Positions 52,102 to 60,147 of a stretch of DNA of 64,000 nucleotides are shown here, one piece after another (the stretch's first letter is position 1; each line of letters begins with the position of its first letter). A program made the position numbers and the translations under genes. The DNA comes from Micromonospora parva. Its GTDB lineage: Bacteria > Actinomycetota > Actinomycetes > Mycobacteriales > Micromonosporaceae. The stretch is from assembly GCF_000718515.1 (NCBI RefSeq), contig NZ_JNZS01000009.1:310001-374000 (forward strand), written 5' to 3'. Under the pieces are notes generated by a model. The model saw nothing but the letters and a program-made list of their open reading frames with translations. It had not been told where the DNA came from and ran no database searches.

Positions 52102-52941
52102 GTGCCGTCGCTCTTCGCTTCTTACCTGCGCGTGTACGAACCGTTGGCCGCCTTCGATCGAGACCGGCAGAGCTACTGGCGCCGGTACGTCTCGGAGGGG
52201 CGCGCGATCGGCCCGGTCGAAGGGCCCGGTCGGCAGCGGACGGCGGTGATCGAGGCGCTGGGCGCCGGCTGGACCCGGCTGCCCGACCTGCCGGAGGAGG
52301 CGTACGTCCTGGAGACGGACGACAGCCTGCTGGTCTGCCCGTGGAACTTGCGCATCCGGGTCGCTGAGGCCGCGCTCAGCGCCCGGGACGGGGTGCCCTC
52401 GGTGCTCGCCGACGCCTTCGTGCCGCCGGTGCTCGCGGGGCAGGCCAGGGCGGTGGTGGATGACTGGCGCAGTGGCGCCCGGGTGCTGGAGCACGGGGTG
52501 CCCCGGGTGCACGAGCAGATCGCCACCTGGGGCGTACCGCTGCGGTGGTTCGTGCTCTTCGACCCGACGGAGCGGGACCTGGTCACCCAGCCGGGCCGGC
52601 GGGCGCTGCGCTACCGCACCGAGATCTCCAAGGCCCGACGCCGTTCGTCCCGGGCGTTGTCGGTGCTGCGCAAGTCGGTGGGCGAGGCGCCGATCACCGA
52701 GGCGGTGGAGGAGGCGGCCCGCTGGCTGGAGGAGTTCCACCCACGGTCCATGGTCGAGTTGGACTACGGGGGTCTGGTCGACCTGCTCTCCGACGAGACC
52801 CTGGCCGCTGACGACTCGCCCGAGCTGGTCGCCGGCGGCCTCGCCGGGCTGTCGCGCGGCGAGGCCGAGGAGGCGTCCGCCGCGTACGACAAGTTGGTGG
52901 CACGGTGGCGCGCGGTGCAGCTGCTGGAGCGGTGCAACTAG
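52102..52941 (+). CDS. Conserved hypothetical protein upstream of bldC
   Basis: A 279-residue soluble protein of unknown function. It is rich in conserved aromatic and charged residues: SLFASYLRVYEPLAAFDRD near the start, LVCPWNLRIRVAEAALSARDGVPSVLADAFVPP, and WFVLFDPTERDL. I see no enzyme motif. An equivalent gene stands between vdh and bldC in Streptomyces. GTG at 52102 has GGGAGGA eight bases upstream. Confidence 0.72.
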   Translation: MPSLFASYLRVYEPLAAFDRDRQSYWRRYVSEGRAIGPVEGPGRQRTAVIEALGAGWTRLPDLPEEAYVLETDDSLLVCPWNLRIRVAEAALSARDGVPSVLADAFVPPVLAGQARAVVDDWRSGARVLEHGVPRVHEQIATWGVPLRWFVLFDPTERDLVTQPGRRALRYRTEISKARRRSSRALSVLRKSVGEAPITEAVEEAARWLEEFHPRSMVELDYGGLVDLLSDETLAADDSPELVAGGLAGLSRGEAEEASAAYDKLVARWRAVQLLERCN

Positions 52942-53142
52942 GGCATATCACCCTAGGAGCGCTCCCAAGGTGAGTTGCGCTCGTAGTTGACGCATCACGA
53001 ACCGTGATCATGAGTCCCAATAAGGTACTTTCTGCCGTGTAAAAGTCGTAAAAATCGGGCATGGTTCATCCGTCCGTCTAGGGACCTTCATCCGTTCGGC
53101 CCATGTCGGACATCGGGGACTAGCCGGACCATGGGAGACGCG

Positions 53143-53165
53143 TCGGCCGGCGGGACCCCGGCCGA
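53143..53165 (+). promoter_or_regulatory. GC-rich hairpin in the bldC leader
   Basis: TCGGCCGG and CCGGCCGA pair perfectly around seven bases, ten bases before the GGAGGAG ribosome site of bldC. A longer GACATCGG/CCGATGTC repeat brackets it. It lies within a 250-base leader and may influence translation. Confidence 0.5.
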
Positions 53166-53191
53166 TGTCTATACATGTGGAGGAGTGACCG

Positions 53192-53401
53192 ATGGCATCG
53201 CGAACGCACGAACCAGAGCCGCTACTCACGCCGGCCGAGGTGGCGTCGATGTTCCGGGTCGACCCGAAGACGGTGACCCGTTGGGCCAAGGCTGGCAAGC
53301 TCAGTGCCATCCGCACCCTGGGTGGCCACCGTCGGTACCGCGAGTCGGAGGTCAGGGCGCTGCTGCAGGGCCAGATCCCGCAGCAGCGGCAGGGCGACTG
53401 A
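53192..53401 (+). CDS. bldC: MerR-like developmental regulator BldC
   Basis: A 69-residue DNA-binding protein with a MerR-type winged helix only: LLTPAEVASMFRVDPKTVTRWAKAGKLSAIRTLGGHRRYRESEV. In Streptomyces BldC binds cooperatively to direct repeats and delays entry into development. It lacks the dimerisation helix of true MerR proteins, as expected. The ATG has GGAGGAG seven to eight bases upstream. Transcribed alone with a long leader and a strong terminator. Confidence 0.95.
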   Translation: MASRTHEPEPLLTPAEVASMFRVDPKTVTRWAKAGKLSAIRTLGGHRRYRESEVRALLQGQIPQQRQGD

Positions 53402-53421
53402 GCCGGCAACAGTTTTTGGTC

Positions 53422-53453
53422 AGGGGCGGTGGATCTCGATCCGCCGCCCCTTT
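53422..53453 (+). terminator. Intrinsic terminator of bldC
   Basis: AGGGGCGGTGGATC pairs with GATCCGCCGCCCCT (one G-T type mismatch) around two bases and is followed by TTTCC, 20 bases past the bldC stop. Confidence 0.75.
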
Positions 53454-53485
53454 CCATGCCCGCCGAGCACGACGCCGGCAGCGGA

Positions 53486-53875
53486 TCAGCGCCGCGGCTC
53501 GGCCAACGTCACCCGGATGCCGACCGTGCCGCCCTCGCCGCGGCGCAACCGGCTGCCCAACAGGCTCAGCCGACCGATCAGGCGGTACTTGTGCTTGAGC
53601 AGGTCGCGGACCCGACCGGTGTCACCACCCCCGTAGATCGTCGCGTGAGCTGACACCTCCGCCCCGTGTGGCCGACCGCGCACGTCGCACGGCGCCACCG
53701 TCACGTCGCCGTTGCGGCGGATCCGCTTCACCTTCCCCGAGTCGGCCCGGGTCCAGACCGCCAACGCGTCACCGTCGCGTACCGCCCAGACCGGGGTCGG
53801 CACCGCCCGACCGTCCTTACGGAAGGTCGTGAGCAGGATGTACTTCTCGGCCGACAGCCGGTCCAGCATGGTCAC
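53486..53875 (-). CDS. PPOX-class F420-dependent oxidoreductase
   Basis: A 129-residue split-barrel flavin/deazaflavin-binding protein. Motifs LTTFRKDGRAVPTPVWAVRDGDAL, VWTRADSGKVKRIRRNGDVTVAPCDVRGRPHG and a final LAEPRR match the actinobacterial family that TIGR-type models call F420-dependent PPOX. It may reduce a small unsaturated compound with F420H2. Start is GTG at 53875 or ATG two codons later. Confidence 0.82.
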   Translation of the reverse strand: MTMLDRLSAEKYILLTTFRKDGRAVPTPVWAVRDGDALAVWTRADSGKVKRIRRNGDVTVAPCDVRGRPHGAEVSAHATIYGGGDTGRVRDLLKHKYRLIGRLSLLGSRLRRGEGGTVGIRVTLAEPRR

Positions 53876-53920
53876 GCCGCCAGGATACGACCGGCGCGGG
53901 CCGCTGAGTGGCCAGATAGC

Positions 53921-54709
53921 GTGAACGTCGTGACGGTTGAGCCTCTAATCGGTGACGTGATCGGCGAACTGCTGCAGGACACGCTCGCCGTGGCCACCGG
54001 AGTGGGCCCCCGACCCCTGGTCGGTGGCCGGCTACCGCGACCGGTCATCGAGATCATCGAACGGGACGACGGGCTGATCAACGGCGCTCCGGCCGCGCAC
54101 TACCTGGACGGGCCGGCGCAGTGGCAGCCGTACGACCACCGCGCGGTGGACCGGGCGCACGGCGAGATGCTGGACATCGGCACCGGAGCCGGCCGCATCG
54201 CGCTGCACCTCCAGGAGCGCGGCGTACCGGTCACCGGGCTAGACACCTCCGCCGGCGCGCTGGAGGTGTGCCGGCGGCGCGGGGTCCGGCGGCTGGTGCA
54301 CGGCACCGTCGAGACGCACGTCGCCGACGGCGCCCGGTACGACACGTTCCTGCTGCTCGGTAACAACCTCGGACTGTTCGAGGGGCGGGAGCGCGCCCCC
54401 GGGTTCCTGGCCGCGCTCGCCGCGCTGGCCCGACCCGGGGCACAGATCATCGCGCAGGGCACCGACCCGTACGGCACCCGCGACCCGGTGCACACCGGCT
54501 ACCACGAGCGCAACCGTCGGCGCGGCCGGCTCGGTGGCCAACTGCGGCTGCGGCTGCGCTACCGCGAGTTGAGCACCGAATGGTTCGACTACCTGGTCTG
54601 CTCGGCGGACGAGTTCGCCGCCCTGGTGCACGGCACCGGCTGGCGGTTGACCGATGTGGACGACCGCGACGCCCCCTACTACCTGGCCACCCTGCGCCTC
54701 GTCGGCTGA
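53921..54709 (+). CDS. SAM-dependent methyltransferase (class I)
   Basis: A 262-residue protein with a class I Rossmann methyltransferase domain. Motif I is MLDIGTGAGRIALHL (near 75-90), the acidic end of strand 2 is VTGLDTSAGALEVC, and later strands include DTFLLLGNNLGLFEG. The substrate is unknown. Start is GTG at 53921 or the in-frame GTG nine bases later; neither has a good ribosome site, so it may be leaderless. Divergent from the F420-enzyme gene by 45 bases. Confidence 0.8.
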   Translation: MNVVTVEPLIGDVIGELLQDTLAVATGVGPRPLVGGRLPRPVIEIIERDDGLINGAPAAHYLDGPAQWQPYDHRAVDRAHGEMLDIGTGAGRIALHLQERGVPVTGLDTSAGALEVCRRRGVRRLVHGTVETHVADGARYDTFLLLGNNLGLFEGRERAPGFLAALAALARPGAQIIAQGTDPYGTRDPVHTGYHERNRRRGRLGGQLRLRLRYRELSTEWFDYLVCSADEFAALVHGTGWRLTDVDDRDAPYYLATLRLVG

Positions 54710-54712
54710 GCG

Positions 54713-54750
54713 ACGGCCCCCGCGTTCCGCGGCGCGGAGGCGGGGGCCGT
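54713..54750. terminator. Bidirectional hairpin after the methyltransferase gene
   Basis: Perfect 11-bp stem (ACGGCCCCCGC and complement) with a 16-base loop in the 49-base gap between two converging genes. Confidence 0.7.
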
Positions 54751-54758
54751 CGTACGTC

Positions 54759-55046
54759 TCAGACCTGGACGGTCGGGGGGAGCTGCTCGGGCGGCAGACC
54801 GCCGTCGCCGTCGACCACCTCGTCCGGCTGGCCGTCCTCGTCGATGTCGACCATGGTGATGTCCACCTTGCCGTCGCCGTCGGTGTCGAACTGGAACAGG
54901 TCGGCCTTGCCGTCGCCGTCGGTGTCCACCACCCACACGTCGGTCTGACCGTCGTTGTTGGTGTCGGCGCGCAACAGTTCGACCCGCTCGTCGCCTCGGG
55001 TCTCCACGATCTCCCCCTCGGTGACGCTCTCCGGTGCCTGGCTCAT
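54759..55046 (-). CDS. Small protein of four tandem EF-hand-like calcium loops
   Basis: A 95-residue acidic protein. Four loops of the DxDxDG type begin at residues 28, 41, 54 and 67 with an exact 13-residue period: DTNNDGQTD, DTDGDGKAD, DTDGDGKVD, DIDEDGQPD. Between them are short hydrophobic strands (VWVV, LFQF, ITMV). This resembles dockerin-like or FG-GAP calcium repeats, not a paired EF-hand. No signal peptide is seen, so it is probably cytosolic. ATG has AAGGA upstream. Role unknown; a calcium buffer or sensor is a guess. Confidence 0.7.
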   Translation of the reverse strand: MSQAPESVTEGEIVETRGDERVELLRADTNNDGQTDVWVVDTDGDGKADLFQFDTDGDGKVDITMVDIDEDGQPDEVVDGDGGLPPEQLPPTVQV

Positions 55047-55143
55047 CTCGATGCGGTCCTTCCCTCGGTTGACGGGCCGTCAGTACCCGATCCGGCGCTC
55101 CCCCACGCATGGGCCGGGTCGTCGCGCTGTCTACTGTCGCAGC

Positions 55144-55224
55144 ATGAGCGAGCGGAGCGGGCGGGACACCCGGGCCGGCGTGGCGGCGACCCCGCGCGTC
55201 GGCGGGCGGGGCAGGGAGGCGTGA
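55144..55224 (+). CDS. Mini-ORF before the hydroxyacyl-CoA dehydrogenase gene
   Basis: A 26-codon frame starting MSERSGRDTRAG and ending with a TGA whose last base is the A of the next gene's ATG. It also contains the GGGAGG ribosome site of that gene. The MSERS start recalls the purQ-purL mini-ORF. Possibly a translational coupler. Confidence 0.3.
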   Translation: MSERSGRDTRAGVAATPRVGGRGREA

Positions 55225-56081
55225 TGAGCGATCGTTTCGTGGTCGTCGGGGCCGGCACCATGGGGCTCGGAATCGCGTACGTGGCGGCCGGCGCCGGACA
55301 CGCCGTCGAGGTGGTCGAGGTGGACCCCGAGCGGGGCGCGGCCGCGCAGAACCGGCTCGCCGAGCTGTGGGAGCGGGCGGTGCAGCGCGGGAAGCTGAGC
55401 GCCGACGAGGCCGCCGCGAACCGACAGCGGGTGACGCTGCGCCCCACCCTCGCCGAGGTGGCACCCGCCCCCCAGGTGATCGTGGAGGCGGTGCCGGAGC
55501 GCCTCGATCTGAAGCGGGCGGTGCTGCGGGATGCCGCCGCGCTGCGCCCGGAGCTGCTGGGGAGCAACACCTCCAGCATCGCCATCGGCGCGCTGGCCGC
55601 CGGGCTGGACGCGCCCGAGCGCTTCCTCGGCCTGCACTTCTTCAACCCGGTCTGGGCGATGACGCTGCTGGAGATCGTGGTCGGCCCGGCCACCGCCGAG
55701 GAGACCACCGCCGCGGCCGTCGCGCTCGCCGGCCGGCTGGGCAAGGACCCCGTCGTCGTACGCGACCTGCCCGGCTTCGCCACCTCCCGGCTCGGGGTCA
55801 CCCTCGGCCTGGAGGCGATCCGGATGGTCGCCGACGAGGTGGCCAGCCCGGCGGACATCGACAAGGCCATGGTGCTCGGCTACCGGCATCCGATCGGGCC
55901 GTTGGAGCTCACCGACCTGGTCGGCCTGGACGTGCGGCTGGACATCGCCCGCACCCTCCAGACCGCGTACGGGGACCGGTTCGCGCCGCCGCCGCTGCTG
56001 GAGGAGATGGTGGCCGCCGGGCGGCTGGGTAAGAAGTCAGGGCACGGCTTCTACCGCTGGGAAGGCGGTGTCAAACAGTGA
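55224..56081 (+). CDS. 3-hydroxyacyl-CoA dehydrogenase
   Basis: A 285-residue NAD-dependent dehydrogenase of beta-oxidation (or 3-hydroxybutyryl-CoA dehydrogenase). The cofactor motif is FVVVGAGTMGLGIAYVAA; the catalytic and substrate regions are VIVEAVPERLDLKRAV, LGSNTSSIAIGAL, FLGLHFFNPVWAMTLLEIV and GFATSRLGVTLGLEAIRMV with the C-terminal helical domain ending KSGHGFYRW. ATG at 55224 has GGAGG five bases before. Overlaps the hydratase gene by four bases. Confidence 0.93.
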   Translation: MSDRFVVVGAGTMGLGIAYVAAGAGHAVEVVEVDPERGAAAQNRLAELWERAVQRGKLSADEAAANRQRVTLRPTLAEVAPAPQVIVEAVPERLDLKRAVLRDAAALRPELLGSNTSSIAIGALAAGLDAPERFLGLHFFNPVWAMTLLEIVVGPATAEETTAAAVALAGRLGKDPVVVRDLPGFATSRLGVTLGLEAIRMVADEVASPADIDKAMVLGYRHPIGPLELTDLVGLDVRLDIARTLQTAYGDRFAPPPLLEEMVAAGRLGKKSGHGFYRWEGGVKQ

Positions 56082-56821
56082 GCGGGCTGCGGATCGAGGA
56101 GCGGCCGGACCGGCTGATGGTCACCCTGGACCGGCCGGAGAAGCGCAACGCCATCGACGCCGACCTGATCGCCGAGCTGCACCAGGTCTGCGCCGAGCTG
56201 GAAGCCCGTCCGCGTCTGCTGCTGCTCACCGGTGGCACGGCGGGCATCTTCGCCGGTGGCGCCGACATCGGCCAGCTCCGCGAGAGGGGTCGCACCGACG
56301 CCCTCGCCGCGATCAACTCGGCCGCCTTCGCCCGCATCCGGGCGCTGCCGATGCCGACGGTGGCGGCCGTCGACGGCCCGGCGTTGGGCGGTGGCGCGGA
56401 GCTGGCGTACGCCTGCGATCTGCGGGTGTGCACGGGCCGGGCGGTCTTCGGGCAGCCGGAGGTGCGGTTGGGCATCCTGGCCGGCGCCGGCGCGACCCAC
56501 CGGCTGCCCGCGTTGATCGGCGAGGGTCGGGCCAAGGAGCTGCTCTTCACCGGCCGGCGGGTGGACGCCGAGGAGGCGCTGCGGATCGGCCTGGTGAACC
56601 GGGTGGTGGACGAGCCCGACGAGCTGCTGCCGGTGGCGCACGCGGTGCTGGACGAGATCGCCCTGGGTTCACCGTTGGCCGTGCGGCTGACCAAGCTGGC
56701 GGTGGACGCGCCGGCCGCCGCGCACCCGCACCTCGACCTGGTCAGCCAGGCGGTGCTCTTCGAGGACGAGGAGAAGCACCGCCGGATGACCGAGTTCCTG
56801 CAGCGCCGCCGGCCGCGCTGA
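56078..56821 (+). CDS. Enoyl-CoA hydratase/isomerase
   Basis: A 247-residue crotonase-fold enzyme. Oxyanion-hole segments are present: RPEKRNAIDADLI, FAGGADIGQL and PALGGGAELAYACDLRV, whose Glu is one of the two catalytic acids. FGQPEVRLGILAGAGATHRLP supplies the second conserved region. GTG start overlaps the dehydrogenase stop (GTGA), so the two consecutive beta-oxidation steps are translated together. Confidence 0.92.
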   Translation: MSGLRIEERPDRLMVTLDRPEKRNAIDADLIAELHQVCAELEARPRLLLLTGGTAGIFAGGADIGQLRERGRTDALAAINSAAFARIRALPMPTVAAVDGPALGGGAELAYACDLRVCTGRAVFGQPEVRLGILAGAGATHRLPALIGEGRAKELLFTGRRVDAEEALRIGLVNRVVDEPDELLPVAHAVLDEIALGSPLAVRLTKLAVDAPAAAHPHLDLVSQAVLFEDEEKHRRMTEFLQRRRPR

Positions 56822-56835
56822 CCCCGTACCCGAAA

Positions 56836-56868
56836 ACGGCCGCACCGGCGAGAAGCCGGTGCGGCCGT
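56836..56868. terminator. Bidirectional hairpin after the hydratase gene
   Basis: Perfect 14-bp stem (ACGGCCGCACCGGC and complement) with a five-base loop GAGAA, preceded by AAA and lying between converging genes. Confidence 0.75.
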
Positions 56869-56887
56869 CGTGGGCCTCGGATCCTGC

Positions 56888-58231
56888 TTACTGCCCGATC
56901 TGCACCCCGGCGTCGGCCAGGCCGCGGATCACCTGGGCGGACTCACCGAAACCGATGATCAGTACGGCGTCCGCACCGAACTCCTTGATCTCCTTCGCGC
57001 CGCCGCTGAAGTCGACCGGGGCCGCCTTCGCGTCGGCCGGCGGCTCGTACGTCAGCAGCTTGAGCCGGTCGTCGGGAATGCCCGCCTTGGCCAGCTCGTC
57101 GCGGACGGTGGCCTGCAGGCCCTCGCCGTAGGAGTCCTTGCGGGCGACGATGACGATCTTCTGGGACCCGTCGCGGAGGATCACGTCGGCCAGTGCCCGG
57201 CCCTGGAGGCTGTCCGGCGGGGCGGTGCGGAAGTAGAGGCCCTTGTCCTCCACATCGGTCAGGCCGCTGTCGGTGTTGGACGGGGAGAAGAGGATCTTCC
57301 CGGCCTGCACCACGTCCGGCAGCACCTCCCGGGAGATACCCGAACCACCCGCGCCGATGATCACGCTGACGCCGTCCGTCACGTGCTTGGCCACCGTCGC
57401 CTTGGCCACCGCCGGGCTGGTGCCGTCGTCGCCGTCCTTCCACGTCACCGGCTTGCCCAGGGCGCCACCCGCGGCGTTGATCTCCTTGATCGCCAGCGCG
57501 GCGCCGGCGGCCATCGGGGGATAGGCGATCGCGAGGTCACCGGTCTTCGGCAGCAGGCCGCCCAGGACCAGCGGCTCCTGGTCGGGGTCCCCACCGGCGC
57601 GCTGCTTCTTCGGCCTCGGCGGCGTCTTGGTGCTCGCCGCCGACTCGATGCCGGCGCCGACGAACTCGGTCTTGCCGTCGTTGATCTGCTGCCCGTCGAA
57701 GGTCAGCGTGGCGTAGCTCGCGGTGGCCGGCTCGCCCTTGTCGGTGAACCCCGCCCGGGTCAGCGAGACGCTGCGGTACTCGATGTCCTGCCCGTTACGG
57801 GCCAACGCGAGACAGCTGGCGGGGTCCTCGCAGCGCTGCCCGTCGTTGGTCACACCGACGATCTGCTTGGCGATGTCCGCCGGGTTGGTGCTGCCGGCCA
57901 ACTGCGCGGCGAGCACGGCGATCACCACCGCGTCGTACGTCTCGGCGGAGTAGAGGTAGTCCGTCAGCGCCGGATTGACGGCCCGTAGCCGGCTCTTGAA
58001 GTCGTCGGGCAGCGGGGTGAGCGGCGTGGTGCCCTTCATCCCGTCGACGAGGCTCGCCCGTTCCTTCAACTCGGCAGGATAGGAGTTGAGCATGTTGCCG
58101 TCCGTGCCGTAGAGGCGCACCTGTTGGGCGCTTGCCTCCTCGGGCTTGTCATCCCCGCAAGCGCTCGTGGCGAGCAGGATCGTCGCGCAGGCAGCCAGTG
58201 TGGCTACCCGCGAGCGGCGTGTTACGAACAT
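56888..58231 (-). CDS. Substrate-binding lipoprotein with circularly permuted lobes (Peripla_BP_6-like)
   Basis: A 447-residue exported lipoprotein: signal peptide then LLATSACGDD with the lipidated Cys at 25. Residues ~37-190 look like the C-terminal lobe of a branched-chain-amino-acid-type binding protein (VRLYGTDGNMLNSYPAELKE, SAETYDAVVIAVLAAQLAGS). Residues ~220-447 look like the N-terminal lobe (LVLGGLLPKTGDLAI, GDDGTSPAVAKATVAK, ISREVLPDVVQAGKILFSPS, SYGEGLQATVRDELAKAGI) and stop at GVQIGQ, exactly where a normal protein would go on into the other lobe. A KTPPRPKKQRAGG linker joins them. No permease or ATPase gene is adjacent. The ligand is unknown. Confidence 0.82.
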   Translation of the reverse strand: MFVTRRSRVATLAACATILLATSACGDDKPEEASAQQVRLYGTDGNMLNSYPAELKERASLVDGMKGTTPLTPLPDDFKSRLRAVNPALTDYLYSAETYDAVVIAVLAAQLAGSTNPADIAKQIVGVTNDGQRCEDPASCLALARNGQDIEYRSVSLTRAGFTDKGEPATASYATLTFDGQQINDGKTEFVGAGIESAASTKTPPRPKKQRAGGDPDQEPLVLGGLLPKTGDLAIAYPPMAAGAALAIKEINAAGGALGKPVTWKDGDDGTSPAVAKATVAKHVTDGVSVIIGAGGSGISREVLPDVVQAGKILFSPSNTDSGLTDVEDKGLYFRTAPPDSLQGRALADVILRDGSQKIVIVARKDSYGEGLQATVRDELAKAGIPDDRLKLLTYEPPADAKAAPVDFSGGAKEIKEFGADAVLIIGFGESAQVIRGLADAGVQIGQ

Positions 58232-58387
58232 GGGTCGTCCTTCCTCCGGCGAAGGTCCGCTGCGCACATTAGCGTGCCGAGGCCGGCGGCGGGACCGTGG
58301 AGGCGGCGTAATGCGCAGGTCGCTCGCATTGAACACGGACAGTGACGGTTGCTGGGGGACTTGACCACCCGTCCTACTGTGCGCTGA

Positions 58388-58777
58388 GTGACCGACCTAC
58401 CACAGCAGACGTTCGATGACGCGGCCGCCGTGCTCCGTTCGGCGCTGACCGGCGATGGAGACGCGGTGGTGGGAGCGTTCGACGCGGTCGTCGACCGGGC
58501 CGGCCTGAGCGGCGCGTACGGGGTCGCCTGGTGCCTGGCGGCGACAATGCTCGGTGACGCGCCGGCGGCGAGCGGGGCGGCGCTCGACTTCCCGGGGATC
58601 GACCAGGCCGGGTACGACACCCGCTGGGTGGCCCGCTTCGTCAGTGCGTACGCGAATCAGGACGAACCCACCGGTGAGGCCCTGTTCGGCGCGGCGGCGG
58701 CGGATGGGCTGCTCCCGGACTGCCTGCTGACGCTTGCCGGCTCGACGATCGCCACCCTGCGCAGCCGCGCCGGCTGA
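58388..58777 (+). CDS. Hypothetical helical protein
   Basis: A 129-residue, Ala-rich, probably all-helical cytosolic protein: FDDAAAVLRSALTGDGDAVVGAFDAVV, then GVAWCLAATMLGDAP and WVARFVSAYANQDEPTGEALF. I do not recognise a family. GTG start without a strong ribosome site. Divergent from the binding-protein gene. Confidence 0.6.
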   Translation: MTDLPQQTFDDAAAVLRSALTGDGDAVVGAFDAVVDRAGLSGAYGVAWCLAATMLGDAPAASGAALDFPGIDQAGYDTRWVARFVSAYANQDEPTGEALFGAAAADGLLPDCLLTLAGSTIATLRSRAG

Positions 58778-58817
58778 CGCGTCGGCCGGCCGCGGCGGGT
58801 GCGGCGTTGTCGGCGGG

Positions 58818-58849
58818 TCGCGGCGTCCGTCGGGGGGCGGACGCCGCGA
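58818..58849. terminator. Bidirectional hairpin between converging genes
   Basis: Perfect 12-bp stem (TCGCGGCGTCCG and complement) with an eight-base loop between the hypothetical gene and the secreted-protein gene. Confidence 0.65.
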
Positions 58850-58862
58850 CCGCGTGGGTCGG

Positions 58863-59303
58863 TCAGAACGCGTGGTACGCGATCAGCGGCTCGTACTCGT
58901 AGCGCAGGTTCTCGAAACGGACCCGGAAGTTGACGCCGTCCTTGACGTTGGTCGCCACCGTGATCCAGCCCGAGTTGGCCGGCAGGTAGGTCCAGTAGTT
59001 ACAGGCGCTCGTCTTGTCCACGAAGATCACGCATGCTTCGGTGGCGTACACGCTCGCGTTGCGGACGTTGATGTCGCGACAGCGCGTCGTGGTGCGGTAC
59101 TGACCCGCCGAGCCGCCGTAGCGGCCCGTCTCGAAGTACGACCGGACCGCCCCGCCGTAACAGGTGGCGAGCGGGGCGAACGCGTTCGGCCCGGAGCTGA
59201 CCGGTGTGGTCGGTGTTGTCGGCTCCGCCCGGGCGGGCGTGCCGGCGGCGATCAGTGCGGTGGCGGTGGCGACGGCGAGCAGGCGAGCGGTCGGGGATGG
59301 CAT
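58863..59303 (-). CDS. Small secreted hypothetical protein
   Basis: A 146-residue exported protein. Signal peptide MPSPTARLLAVATATALIAAG, cleavage near ARA at residue 26, then a Thr/Pro linker and a compact ~100-residue domain with four cysteines (ATCYGG, TRCRD, EACVI, SACNYW). The strand-rich end, GWITVATNVKDGVNFRVRF, suggests a small beta fold. No family recognised. ATG has GGAGGA six bases upstream. Confidence 0.72.
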   Translation of the reverse strand: MPSPTARLLAVATATALIAAGTPARAEPTTPTTPVSSGPNAFAPLATCYGGAVRSYFETGRYGGSAGQYRTTTRCRDINVRNASVYATEACVIFVDKTSACNYWTYLPANSGWITVATNVKDGVNFRVRFENLRYEYEPLIAYHAF

Positions 59304-59430
59304 TCGTTCCTCCGGAAACAGGTAACTGACCGTCCGTATAGGACTGATCATCTGATCGTGACGATGATACGTATCGATCGATTCCGGCGCGGCCCCGACG
59401 ATGTCCGGCCGGTGTGGTAGCTCTGTAGGC

Positions 59431-60135
59431 ATGTCCGAGGCCATCCTCAGCAAGGTGCGCAAGCTGCTGGCCCAGGCCGAGGATCCAGCCTGCACGCCTG
59501 CCGAGTCGGCCGCGTTCACCGCCAAGGCAACCGACCTGATCGCCCGCTACGGCGTGGACCGGGCCCTCCTCGCCGCCCGCGACCCCACCACCGACCCGGT
59601 CGGTGACCGGGTGCTGGACATCGTCGCCCCGTACGCCCGCGACAAGGTCGGCCTGCTCGCCGCGGTGGCCGAGCCCCTGCGCTGCCGCTGCGTACGCCGC
59701 CGGCAGGGCAACGGGTTCACCCTGCACCTCTTCGGCTTCGCCAGCGACCTGGAACGGGTCGACCTGCTCTTCACCTCACTGCTCGTGCAGGCGGCGCACG
59801 GCCTGGCCGCCACCGAGGTGCCGGCCGACGACCACCCCGCGGCCTTCCGGCGCTCCTGGCTGGCCGGTTTCGCCGAGGTGGTGGGCGGCCGACTCTGGGC
59901 GGCTGAAACCGCGGCGGCCAGCGAGTCGGGTACGCCGTCGATGGCGCTGGTGCTGGCCGACCGGTCCGACCGGGTCCAGCGGCGGCTCACCGAGGAGTAC
60001 CCGCGGCTGCGCACCGCACCGCCGCGCCGGTTGGGTGGCACCGGCTTCGGCTCGGGGGCCGAAGCCGGCCAACGCGCCAACCTCGGTGGTCGGGACCTCG
60101 GCGGCGCCGCTGCCGGTCGGCAACTCGGCCGGTGA
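59431..60135 (+). CDS. DUF2786 domain protein
   Basis: A 234-residue protein. The N-terminal ~40 residues (ILSKVRKLLAQAEDPACTPAESAAFTAKATDLIARYGVD) are the DUF2786 motif, found in bacterial and phage proteins of unknown role. The middle is a conserved helical part (RRSWLAGFAEVVGGRLWAAE) and the tail is Gly/Arg-rich. The ATG is clear. It converges on the SRPBCC gene with 12 bases between stops. Confidence 0.8.
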   Translation: MSEAILSKVRKLLAQAEDPACTPAESAAFTAKATDLIARYGVDRALLAARDPTTDPVGDRVLDIVAPYARDKVGLLAAVAEPLRCRCVRRRQGNGFTLHLFGFASDLERVDLLFTSLLVQAAHGLAATEVPADDHPAAFRRSWLAGFAEVVGGRLWAAETAAASESGTPSMALVLADRSDRVQRRLTEEYPRLRTAPPRRLGGTGFGSGAEAGQRANLGGRDLGGAAAGRQLGR

Positions 60136-60147
60136 TCTCGTGGGCCG

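Noticed and set aside
55047..55223. N-terminal extension of the hydroxyacyl-CoA dehydrogenase through an upstream in-frame region
   Set aside because: The conserved cofactor motif starts a few residues after ATG 55224, which has GGAGG in place; the upstream frame crosses the antisense calcium-loop gene.
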